From: an uncultured Lachnospiraceae bacterium
GTDB lineage: Bacteria; Bacillota; Clostridia; Lachnospirales; Lachnospiraceae
NCBI GenBank assembly: GCA_900549995.1
Contig: URQQ01000008.1
Span: forward strand, 1-64,000
Reading direction: 5' to 3'
Length of the DNA stretch: 64,000 bases
Below are positions 44,984 through 53,070 of the stretch, in pieces. The translations under genes were made by a program, and so were the position numbers. Within the stretch, counting starts at the first letter, position 1. Each line of letters opens with the position of its first letter. Under the pieces are notes generated by a model. The model was not told the origin of the DNA and searched no databases. It saw nothing but the letters and a program-made list of their open reading frames with translations.

Positions 44984-46300
44984 CTATTCTTTACTTCCAA
45001 TTGTCACAGTAAACTCGACATCTACGTAGCCGTTAGCTCCCCGCCTTTGTCCCTGTATTTTCACGCTGTCTCCGGTCTTCTGACTCATCATAATATTATA
45101 AAATCCATCCAGACCAGATACCGTCGTTTTATTAAATTTCAAAATCACATCGCCGCTCTGAATTCCCGCTGCCATCGCCGGCGAATCCACCTCGACTTCT
45201 TTGACATATACTCCTCTTGGGATTCCCTGCTGTGCAGATATTTCTTCGGTCACATCAGTCCCTCTGATTCCAATATATGGTACACTCACCCCGTTCGAGA
45301 GCAATTCGAGTTCTTCCTTTACGTTTGAAATTGCCAGCGCAGTCGTGAAGTTCTTTCCCGGCTCGCTTAGGACATCCTGATCAATAATTCCAACGATTTC
45401 CCCGTCAATATTGATAAGAACTCCGGTTCCTTTCGCTGTCCCAGGGATGTCAGTGGAAATCAGGTCGAATTTTCCATCCGCCAGTACGGTTTCATTTTTT
45501 ATAGAGCTTACAATTCCATAACCAACACCGCCATTATAGCCAAATGGTCTTCCAAGTGCAATCACGGTATCTCCACGGTTTATCACATTGGAATTTCCAA
45601 GCGTCCCTACTTTAATCTGATTCCATGTACTGTCACCGATTTCGGAATTTGCGACGCCAACCACTGCAATTCCAAGATTGTCATCCTGCCTCTTAACAGA
45701 TGCCTGACAGGTACTTCCATCCGCAAATACAACCGCCAGTGAATCTGAATTCTGCACAATACTGCTTTTACATACAATCAGGAGCTGCTGTCCATTATTA
45801 TATACAATTGCGCCGGATACGCTGTTGACGCTGTCAAAACTTTTGTTCGTCCACTCATCATCAGCCCGGATGCCTGTCACTTCCACAACACTTTTGTCTG
45901 CTTCTTTTACAACTGCATAAAGCGCACGGTTCATCTCTTCATAACTGTCCACTGTAAGTGTCGGAGCTGCCTGAGGTTCTTCTTTTTGTTCCTCTTCTTT
46001 GGATGCGTCATCTTCCTCATCTTTGGGAATTGTCACTTCTGTCTCTTTTTTCTGGAATTTTGTCTCAGCCCACGGTTTCAGCGCATAAAAACTAAGACTG
46101 GCGGCAAGTCCAAATACAAGACCAAGTCCTGCTACCTGGGCAATTTTTCTGACCAGCTTTTTCTTATCAACAGGTTCTTTTTTTATCCGTTCCTGCAAGA
46201 AAGAAAACTCTTCCGGAGATTCTGGCTCATGCTGTCCTGCCTGTTCTTCAGAAGAATGCTCCCTTGGATCTTTTGGTTCATTCCCTTTTTCCATAGACAT
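44984..46300 (-). CDS. Membrane-anchored HtrA-like protein with PDZ domain, catalytic triad lost
   Basis: A 438-residue protein: charged cytoplasmic N-terminus (1-50), one helix (about 52-72), an acidic linker, a trypsin-like HtrA domain (about 115-320) and a PDZ domain (about 330-435; VYVKEVEVDSPAMAAGIQSGD). The fold matches DegS/HtrA, but the active residues are not recognisable: the usual TNNHVV is replaced by VCKSSIV, the TDLAV Asp region reads LGIAVV, and GNSGGP reads AKGTGV, so the nucleophilic Ser is missing. It is probably an inactive chaperone or sensor rather than a protease. AAAGGAG lies five bases before the start. First gene of the operon with yhaM. Confidence 0.85.
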   Translation of the reverse strand: MSMEKGNEPKDPREHSSEEQAGQHEPESPEEFSFLQERIKKEPVDKKKLVRKIAQVAGLGLVFGLAASLSFYALKPWAETKFQKKETEVTIPKDEEDDASKEEEQKEEPQAAPTLTVDSYEEMNRALYAVVKEADKSVVEVTGIRADDEWTNKSFDSVNSVSGAIVYNNGQQLLIVCKSSIVQNSDSLAVVFADGSTCQASVKRQDDNLGIAVVGVANSEIGDSTWNQIKVGTLGNSNVINRGDTVIALGRPFGYNGGVGYGIVSSIKNETVLADGKFDLISTDIPGTAKGTGVLINIDGEIVGIIDQDVLSEPGKNFTTALAISNVKEELELLSNGVSVPYIGIRGTDVTEEISAQQGIPRGVYVKEVEVDSPAMAAGIQSGDVILKFNKTTVSGLDGFYNIMMSQKTGDSVKIQGQRRGANGYVDVEFTVTIGSKE

Positions 46301-46412
46301 CGGCTCTCCTTTACGCTCCTTTTTTTAGTATACCATAGGACATAAAAAAGGGTCAATTCAAATCACTACTTTATTGGGGCGTTTTTCTGCATTCCTGCAT
46401 CGATTCCATGAC

Positions 46413-46802
46413 ATTCAGCCATGCCACGTCGATTCCGCTTCGCTCCATCTCCGTGCGGCTAAGCGCCGTATGCAGATGCAACACAGCAAAACTCTGCAAG
46501 CAAGCTTGCGGCGTTTTTCTGCATTGCATCTATTCCATGACATTCAGCCATGCCACGTCGATTCCGCTTCGCTTCATCTCCGTGCGGCTAAGCGCCGTAT
46601 GCAGATGCAAAAATACAAAACTCTGCAAGCGAGCTTGCGACGTTTTGCATTCCTGCATCTATTCCATGCATTCAGCCATGCCACGTCGATTCCGCTTCGC
46701 TTCATCTCCGTGCGGCTAAACGCCGTATGCAGATGCAAAAATCCAAAACTCTGCAAGCAAGCTTGCGACGTTTTGCATTCCTGCATCTGCGCATGGCTGA
46801 AT
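46413..46802. repeat. Three tandem 128-bp structured repeats
   Basis: Units begin with ATTCAGCCATG at 46413, 46542 and 46670 (periods 129 and 128). Each contains CACGTCGATTCCGCTTCGCT, a CCGTGCGGCTAA(G/A)CGCCGTATGCAGATGCA segment (in part) and the palindrome GCAAGCTTGC or a close variant. The array is closed by an inverted copy CATGGCTGAAT at 46792-46802, giving terminal inverted repeats. Reading frames through it are artefacts. A diverged inverted copy lies at 52754-52880, so this is a dispersed element that probably forms stem-loops. Confidence 0.8.
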
Positions 46803-46865
46803 AGGAAATCATATTTTTCTTTTCTTTGAACCTTAAATGGGTTAGAATAGATCTAGGTGATTAAT

Positions 46866-49241
46866 ATGAAACAAAAAACATTAAATAAATTAGAATATAA
46901 TAAAATTATTGAACTGCTGACAGAGCAGGCTTCCTCGCAGGGAGGAAAGCAGTTTTGCAGGCGGCTTGTGCCTATGAAGGATCTAAATGCAATCCAAACA
47001 GCCCAGGAACAGACGAAGGCTGCATTTGACAGGATCGTGAAAAAAGGACGTCCGTCTTTCGGAAACTGTACCCCGATTAACGACTCGCTGAAAAGACTGG
47101 AAATCGGTGCGGCTCTTGGCTGTAATGAATTGCTCCGGATCTGTAAATTGCTGGAGAATTCTGCCCGTGTGAAACAATACGGACGCCACGAGACTGCGGA
47201 AGAACTTTCGGACTGTCTCGATATTTATTTTGAACAACTTGAACCGCTGAATCCTCTTGCGACAGAAATCCGCCGGTGTATTATTGATGAGGACGAGATC
47301 AGCGACGATGCCAGCCCGAATCTGAAGCATATCCGACGTTCCATCGGATCAATCAATGACAAAGTCCACACAACGCTCAATTCACTTGTGAATGGATCAC
47401 TGCGTACTTATCTGCAGGATCCGATTATCACAATGAGGGGCGACCGGTACTGTCTCCCAGTCAAAGCGGAGTACAGAAATCAAGTCCAGGGGATGATCCA
47501 CGATCAGTCTTCGACAGGATCTACACTTTTCATTGAACCTATGGCGGTCGTAAAACTGAATAATGATTTAAAAGAACTGTATGGCAAAGAACAGGAAGAA
47601 ATACAGATTATTCTTGCGCGTCTCAGCGATGATGCCGCAGAATATACAGAGGCAATCCGCACAGATTATCAGATACTGACGGATCTTGATTTTATCTTTG
47701 CAAAAGGCGCACTTGCGCTTAGTATGAATGCAAGCAAACCGCTGTTTAATCAGGATGGTTACATTCACATCCGTGAAGGCCGTCATCCTCTTCTTGACCG
47801 GAGAAAAGTTGTCCCTATTACAGTGACCCTTGGGAAAGATTTTGATCTGCTGATCATTACCGGCCCTAATACCGGCGGAAAGACAGTTTCCCTGAAAACA
47901 GTGGGACTCTTCACGCTGATGGGACAGTCCGGGCTTCATATTCCGGCACTGGACCGTTCTGAACTTGCCCTGTTTTCTGAAGTTTACGCAGATATCGGAG
48001 ATGAACAGAGTATCGAGCAAAGTCTCAGTACTTTTTCATCCCATATGACCAATATTGTCTCTTTCTTAAATGAAGTTGATGAACATTCACTCGTGCTGTT
48101 CGATGAACTTGGTGCCGGCACCGATCCAACCGAAGGTGCTGCCCTGGCTGCTTCGATTCTTTCTTATCTCCACCAGAGAGGAATCCGCACAATGGCAACA
48201 ACACATTACAGTGAACTGAAAGTATTTGCCCTGTCCACTCCGGGTGTGGAAAATGCATGCTGTGAATTCAATGTAGAGACACTCCAGCCAACCTACCATC
48301 TTCTGATCGGTATTCCCGGCAAAAGTAATGCATTTGCCATTTCAAAAAAACTGGGACTGCCGGATTATATTATTGATGATGCGAAAGAAAGGCTTTCCGA
48401 GCAGGATGAATCTTTTGAAGATCTTCTGACGGATCTTGAAAACAGCCGCCGCACAATTGAAAAGGAACATGACGAAATCGCGGCGTACAAACGTGAAATT
48501 CAGAAACTGAAATCCGAGCTGGAAACAAAACAGTCAAAACTTACCGAACAAAAAGAACGGATTCTTCAGGAGGCCAATGAAAAAGCCAGCGTCATTCTGC
48601 GCGAGGCCAAAGAAGTGGCCGACGAAACAATGAAGAATTTCCGTAAATTTGGCAAAGAGAACATCTCCGCCGCTGATATGGAACGTGAACGCGAAAAGCT
48701 TCGGAAAAAGATGGCGAAAACTCAGTCTGGTATGAAACTTGAAGCGAAAGCAGTCCCGAAAAAGCAGTACAAACCAGAAGACTTTAAACTTGGGGAGTCT
48801 GTCAGAGTACTGAGCCTTAATCTGACGGGTACCGTTAGTTCTAAGCCTGATAACAGGGGGAACCTGTTCGTACAGATGGGAATTCTGCGTTCTCAGGTTA
48901 ATATCAAGGACCTGGAACTGATTGATGAACCAGTCATCACATCCAGACATGTTCAGAGAACATCTTCCGGCAAAATGAAAATGAACAAATCTCTCTCCGT
49001 CAGCCCCGAAATTAATCTGCTTGGCAAAACCGTAGACGAGGCGATCGCGGAGCTTGACAAATATCTGGATGACGCCTATATTGCCCATGTAAGTCCTGTC
49101 CGCATCGTTCACGGAAAAGGCACAGGGGCTTTGAGAAACGGCATCCACAATTATCTGAAACGCCAGAAACATGTCAAATCATACCGTCTCGGTGCCTTTG
49201 GGGAAGGTGATGCCGGTGTGACAATTGTTGAATTTAAGTAA
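46866..49241 (+). CDS. mutS2: Endonuclease MutS2
   Basis: A 791-residue MutS2 with a coiled core and clamp (about 1-310), the MutS-type ATPase (P-loop GPNTGGKT at 333-340, Walker B LVLFDELGAGTDP, then TTHYSELK) and, after a long coiled coil (about 520-630), a C-terminal Smr domain with INLLGKTVDEAIAELD and IVHGKGTGALRNG. MutS2 lacks the mismatch-recognition domain; known roles are suppressing homologous recombination and rescuing collided ribosomes. ATG 46866 with AGGTGA is preferred to the GTG at 46857 that overlaps it. It is followed 26 bases later by an OmpR-type regulator gene. Confidence 0.95.
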   Translation: MKQKTLNKLEYNKIIELLTEQASSQGGKQFCRRLVPMKDLNAIQTAQEQTKAAFDRIVKKGRPSFGNCTPINDSLKRLEIGAALGCNELLRICKLLENSARVKQYGRHETAEELSDCLDIYFEQLEPLNPLATEIRRCIIDEDEISDDASPNLKHIRRSIGSINDKVHTTLNSLVNGSLRTYLQDPIITMRGDRYCLPVKAEYRNQVQGMIHDQSSTGSTLFIEPMAVVKLNNDLKELYGKEQEEIQIILARLSDDAAEYTEAIRTDYQILTDLDFIFAKGALALSMNASKPLFNQDGYIHIREGRHPLLDRRKVVPITVTLGKDFDLLIITGPNTGGKTVSLKTVGLFTLMGQSGLHIPALDRSELALFSEVYADIGDEQSIEQSLSTFSSHMTNIVSFLNEVDEHSLVLFDELGAGTDPTEGAALAASILSYLHQRGIRTMATTHYSELKVFALSTPGVENACCEFNVETLQPTYHLLIGIPGKSNAFAISKKLGLPDYIIDDAKERLSEQDESFEDLLTDLENSRRTIEKEHDEIAAYKREIQKLKSELETKQSKLTEQKERILQEANEKASVILREAKEVADETMKNFRKFGKENISAADMEREREKLRKKMAKTQSGMKLEAKAVPKKQYKPEDFKLGESVRVLSLNLTGTVSSKPDNRGNLFVQMGILRSQVNIKDLELIDEPVITSRHVQRTSSGKMKMNKSLSVSPEINLLGKTVDEAIAELDKYLDDAYIAHVSPVRIVHGKGTGALRNGIHNYLKRQKHVKSYRLGAFGEGDAGVTIVEFK

Positions 49242-49267
49242 CATTTACAGAAAAGAAGGAGGTTATT

Positions 49268-49969
49268 ATGGTCACAAAACAAAAAGTTTTAATTGTTGAT
49301 GATGATGAAAATATTGCAGAACTGATTTCATTATACCTCACAAAAGAATGCTTTGATACTATGATGGTAAATGACGGCGAGCAGGCACTTGTCGCATTCG
49401 ATTCTTATCATCCGAATATTATACTCCTCGACCTGATGCTGCCCGGTATGGACGGCTATCAGGTCTGCCGGGAGATCCGTGCCAGATCCAACACTCCGAT
49501 TATCATGCTGTCTGCCAAGGGTGAAGTCTTTGACAAAGTACTTGGTCTTGAACTTGGCGCAGATGATTACATGATCAAACCCTTTGATTCAAAAGAGCTT
49601 GTTGCCCGTGTAAAGGCTGTTCTCCGCCGTTATCAGGTGGGAAAATCTGAAGAGCCTGCACAGGATAAAGGAAAGTGTGTGGAATATCCTGGAATCACAA
49701 TTAACCTGACAAATTATTCCGTTGTGGTAGATGGGAAAAATGTTGAGATGCCTCCCAAGGAACTGGAGCTGCTTTATTTTCTCGCCGCCTCTCCGAACCA
49801 GGTATTTACAAGAGAACAGCTTCTGGACCAGATCTGGGGATATGAATATATCGGAGATACCCGCACAGTCGATGTACATATTAAAAGGCTGCGCGAAAAA
49901 ATCAAAGACCACGATACATGGTGCCTTGGCACAGTCTGGGGAATCGGATACAAATTCGAGGTGAAGTAG
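49268..49969 (+). CDS. OmpR-family response regulator
   Basis: A 233-residue regulator. The receiver has D55 in ILLDLMLPGMDGYQV and the conserved Lys in MIKPFD; the winged-helix domain has EMPPKELELLYFLAASPNQVF and RTVDVHIKRLREKI. It forms a two-component pair with the kinase whose start is one base past its stop. The ribosome binding site is GAAGGAGG. Closest in style to PhoP/ResD-like regulators of Clostridia; its targets are not apparent. Confidence 0.95.
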   Translation: MVTKQKVLIVDDDENIAELISLYLTKECFDTMMVNDGEQALVAFDSYHPNIILLDLMLPGMDGYQVCREIRARSNTPIIMLSAKGEVFDKVLGLELGADDYMIKPFDSKELVARVKAVLRRYQVGKSEEPAQDKGKCVEYPGITINLTNYSVVVDGKNVEMPPKELELLYFLAASPNQVFTREQLLDQIWGYEYIGDTRTVDVHIKRLREKIKDHDTWCLGTVWGIGYKFEVK

Positions 49970-49970
49970 C

Positions 49971-51377
49971 ATGCACAGTACCCTGTATCTCAAGTTTATT
50001 ATTATCTATGTTATACTGGGATTTTTAAGCCTCTTTACAGTGGCAACGCTTTCCTCCACACTGGTGGGAAGCAGGATTGAACATCAGACTTCATCCACAC
50101 TGTACAAAGAGGCTAATTTGGTTGCCACAGAATATCTGCCGTCGTATTTTGATGGTACACTCTCAGAATCGGAAGTCCATATCCAGCTGGACGGCATGAA
50201 AACCTTCCTGGATGCTTCCCTCTGGTTCGTCGATCACGAGGGAACAATGCTCGTCTACTCCAAACTGAATGACTCCAATACCGCTCCGGCATCCATTGAT
50301 CATTTTGATCCGGCAGAAAGCGGCAGTGATCTCTATCAGACCGGTAATTACCACGGGCTTTTTTCAGAAGATGTACTGACTGTCATAGCCCCTGTGACAC
50401 AGGGTTTCACAACACGTGGATATCTGCTGATTCATAAACCGCTGTCATCCATCGAAGAATCCAGAGACTATCTGATCCTGACAGTCTATATTACTACTGT
50501 TGTAATTTATATCCTTTCCTTCTCTGTCTTGCTTGCCTTTCAGTTCTTTGTATACCGCCCGCTGCGCTCAATCACAGAGGCGGCCAAACAGTATGCTTCC
50601 GGCAATCTCGACTATGTAATTCCAGTCAACACACAGGATGAAATCGGATATCTCTCAGCCTCACTGAACTACATGTCCTCCCAGCTTCGGGATATGGAAG
50701 ATTACCAGAAGAAATTCGTCGCCAATGTCTCACACGACTTCCGCTCTCCGCTGACCTCTATCAAAGGCTATGTGGAAGCAATGGCTGACGGCACGATTCC
50801 TCCTGAAATGCAGGGCCGGTATCTGAATATCATTTTATTTGAGACAGAACGTCTGACCGATCTCACAAAAGACCTTCTCACGCTCAATGAATTTGATACA
50901 CAGAATCTGTTGCTCGACAAAACCGCCTTCGATCTTCATGAGATGATCAAAACAACCGCTGAAACATTTGAAGGCAAATGTACGAACAAACGTATTTCCA
51001 TTGAACTGATCCTCGCCTCCCGCACAATGATGGTATATGCTGATAAGCGGAAAATCCAGCAGGTATTTTACAATCTTCTGGATAACGCGATCAAGTTCAG
51101 CCATGATGATTCCTCCATTACAATAGAAACAACGGAGCGGGGCGGAAAAGTTTATACCTCAGTAAAAGACTACGGAATCGGTATTCCGAAAGAAAGTATC
51201 AATAAAGTATGGGAACGATTCTATAAATCCGACCTTTCCAGAGGAAAAGATAAGAAAGGTACCGGACTTGGACTTGCCATTGTAAAAGAAGCAATTCAGG
51301 CTCACGGTGAAAATATCAATGTCGTCAGCACCGAAGGTGTAGGCACAGAGTTTATCTTCTCGCTGAGCAAAGCCTGA
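49971..51377 (+). CDS. Membrane sensor histidine kinase with HAMP domain
   Basis: A 468-residue kinase: helix (about 9-31), an extracytoplasmic sensor domain (about 35-165), second helix (about 168-195), HAMP (about 196-248), HisKA with H255 in VSHDFRSPLTSIKGY, and HATPase_c with NAIKFSHDD, VKDYGIGIP and GTGLGLAIV. Its ATG is one base after the regulator stop, so translation is probably coupled. The signal is unknown. A terminator shared with the convergent sugar-binding protein gene follows. Confidence 0.95.
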   Translation: MHSTLYLKFIIIYVILGFLSLFTVATLSSTLVGSRIEHQTSSTLYKEANLVATEYLPSYFDGTLSESEVHIQLDGMKTFLDASLWFVDHEGTMLVYSKLNDSNTAPASIDHFDPAESGSDLYQTGNYHGLFSEDVLTVIAPVTQGFTTRGYLLIHKPLSSIEESRDYLILTVYITTVVIYILSFSVLLAFQFFVYRPLRSITEAAKQYASGNLDYVIPVNTQDEIGYLSASLNYMSSQLRDMEDYQKKFVANVSHDFRSPLTSIKGYVEAMADGTIPPEMQGRYLNIILFETERLTDLTKDLLTLNEFDTQNLLLDKTAFDLHEMIKTTAETFEGKCTNKRISIELILASRTMMVYADKRKIQQVFYNLLDNAIKFSHDDSSITIETTERGGKVYTSVKDYGIGIPKESINKVWERFYKSDLSRGKDKKGTGLGLAIVKEAIQAHGENINVVSTEGVGTEFIFSLSKA

Positions 51378-51389
51378 TTTTTATGCATC

Positions 51390-51433
51390 AAAAATGCCGG
51401 AGCCTCACATTTTGTGAAGTTCCGGCATTTTTA
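51390..51433. terminator. Bidirectional terminator
   Basis: AAAATGCCGGA (51391-51401) pairs with TCCGGCATTTT (51421-51431) around an inner imperfect stem; A- and T-runs flank it. Confidence 0.88.
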
Positions 51434-51470
51434 AACTGTCTGACCATATGAAATGATTTCCGAACAGTTT

Positions 51471-52637
51471 CTAGTAAAGCATCTGTTTGATCGCCTTATT
51501 GTCCATATTATCTTTCGTTACCCATGTATAACCAGTATCAACATTTGCTTCATTTCCAAGTCCAAGTACAGATCTTGCAGCTGCGATCACAGTCGCATAT
51601 CCCATTCCATAAGGATTCTGTATGATCAACCCTTCGATATTGCCATTTTCCAGTGCTTCCAGCTGTTTTTCTCCTCCGTCAAATGCGACAATCGGAAGAT
51701 CATCTTTTTCAAGTTCTTCGCATACACTCACTGCCAGCTGTGATGAATCTACATTCGTTGCATAAATTCCTGAAATATCAGGATTTTTCTCCAGAATATA
51801 TTTGATTACATCTTCCTGTGTAATACTTTCCGGTTCCACTGCCTGCTCTTCCGTACTCTTTTCCTGTGCGATCTGTTTCGCCATTGTCTCCAGCTCATCC
51901 ATATGATAAACCTGTGCGATTTTAATCCCCGGATGATTATTCTTAATTTCCTCGGTGAATGCTGATTCCCGGACTTTTCCGGTCGTAGATTTTGCGTCAT
52001 GTACAATGACTGCAACCTCTCCTTTTTCTTCAAGCATGTCGCTCAGCTTCACAGCTGCAGTCTGAGCTGCTGCTGTATTATCTGTGGAACATTTGGAAGA
52101 TATATCCTGATAATCACTGCCAGAATCAAATGTAACGATCGGTATATCATTCTCCCCTGCCAGGTCAAACTGCACGGTACATGCAGTCGCATCGATCGGC
52201 GCAATTCCAAGCGCTTCCGGATAACGAGCCAGCTCTTCATCCAGAATGTTAATCTGCTCATCCACACTGTCCGTCTCACTTGGACCACTGTAATTTACTT
52301 TAATCTTATCTTCACCTTTATAACCAAGCATCTCATTGATATCATCTGCCGCCTGCAAAACTCCCGCTTTTACTTCTTTCCAATAGCTTGTTCCATCACC
52401 TTTCCCAATCACGGAAAGATAGGTCCCCTTCTCCAGGTTCAGCCCTTCTACATTACTATATGCCTGAGGACGGATAACATCCAATTTGCTCTGATATTCA
52501 TTTACTTCTTTTTCTGCAGTCTTAACCGGTGTTTTCTTCTGCTGGTCTGTATCATTTTTACTTGAACATGATGCTGCTGAAGTCCCTATGACTGCTGCAC
52601 AAAGAATGCAAGCCATTGCTCTCCACTTATTTTTCAT
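51471..52637 (-). CDS. Sugar-binding lipoprotein of the periplasmic binding protein type I family
   Basis: A 388-residue secreted lipoprotein. A signal peptide ends in the lipobox SAASC, so Cys24 should be lipidated. The mature protein has the RbsB-like layout: YLSVIGKGDGTSYWKEVKAGVLQAADD, IDATACTVQFD, IPIVTFDSG, NPDISGIYATNVD and LPIVAFDGGEKQLEALENG (quoted in part). It should bind a sugar or similar small ligand outside the cell. No ABC permease or ATPase is adjacent, so it is an orphan: it may serve a transporter elsewhere or act as a sensor for the convergent two-component system. A highly charged Asp/Lys/Glu linker follows the lipid anchor. Confidence 0.88.
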   Translation of the reverse strand: MKNKWRAMACILCAAVIGTSAASCSSKNDTDQQKKTPVKTAEKEVNEYQSKLDVIRPQAYSNVEGLNLEKGTYLSVIGKGDGTSYWKEVKAGVLQAADDINEMLGYKGEDKIKVNYSGPSETDSVDEQINILDEELARYPEALGIAPIDATACTVQFDLAGENDIPIVTFDSGSDYQDISSKCSTDNTAAAQTAAVKLSDMLEEKGEVAVIVHDAKSTTGKVRESAFTEEIKNNHPGIKIAQVYHMDELETMAKQIAQEKSTEEQAVEPESITQEDVIKYILEKNPDISGIYATNVDSSQLAVSVCEELEKDDLPIVAFDGGEKQLEALENGNIEGLIIQNPYGMGYATVIAAARSVLGLGNEANVDTGYTWVTKDNMDNKAIKQMLY

Positions 52638-52753
52638 CTTTTTTGTCTCCCTGCATTATAAGTTGATTACACCATAACATGAACACTATACACCAATTTC
52701 ACCCAAAAGTGGTGAACTATTTCTTAAATTTTTCGTAAAATTCGAATCCTGAT

Positions 52754-52880
52754 AAGCCATGCACGAGAAAATCTAAGCAAATCGACGCAAGCTTGCTTGC
52801 AGAGACTTGCTTAGATTTTTTCGTATACGGCGGTCAACCGTACTGAGATGCAGCGCAGCGGAATCGAAGTGCATGGCTTT
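52754..52880. repeat. Diverged inverted copy of the 128-bp element
   Basis: AAGCCATGCAC (52754-52764) and GTGCATGGCTT (52869-52879) are terminal inverted repeats. The inside, read on the minus strand, contains TTCGATTCCGCTGCGCTGCAT, the GCCGTATACG segment and GCAAGCAAGCTTGCG (first quoted in part: CGATTCCGCTGCGCTGCAT), in the same order as the tandem repeats at 46413-46802. An internal CTAAGCAA/TTGCTTAG pair adds a second stem. Confidence 0.75.
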
Positions 52881-52915
52881 TTAATGATCTTTATTTACCA
52901 CCTGCCATTATTCAC

Positions 52916-52945
52916 TTGACTGAATTAATTCTTTCCCATTATAAT
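52916..52945 (+). promoter_or_regulatory. pflB promoter
   Basis: TTGACT (52916-52921), an 18-bp spacer and TATAAT (52940-52945). It leaves a long leader of about 120 bases before pflB. Confidence 0.7.
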
Positions 52946-53037
52946 AATTGCGTATCTTGAATCCCAATGTAAGTTTTAGCTTATTATTGGTAACAATAAA
53001 CAATAGCTTATTAATTTCTTTTTTGATAAGCCAGCAT

Positions 53038-53051
53038 CCCTCAGCCGAGGG
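53038..53051 (+). promoter_or_regulatory. Leader hairpin before pflB
   Basis: CCCTC and GAGGG form a small stem with AGCC loop, seven bases before the AGGAGG ribosome binding site, in the long pflB leader. It may tune translation or mRNA stability. Confidence 0.35.
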
Positions 53052-53070
53052 TACCACAGGAGGAAATACA

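Noticed and set aside
46413..46802. Possible CRISPR array
   Set aside because: Units are 128 bp and similar over their whole length; there are no short repeats with unique spacers and no cas genes.
46374..46829. A 151-residue open frame (and two overlapping ones) with internal repeats
   Set aside because: It only reads through the tandem 128-bp DNA repeats, has no ribosome binding site, and all frames show the same repeat-derived peptides.
48534..49172. 212-residue minus-strand open frame inside mutS2
   Set aside because: Antisense to the conserved Smr and linker region of MutS2; no start signal.
52948..53070. N-terminal extension of PflB
   Set aside because: It covers promoter-proximal leader sequence; AGGAGG and the conserved start are at 53071.
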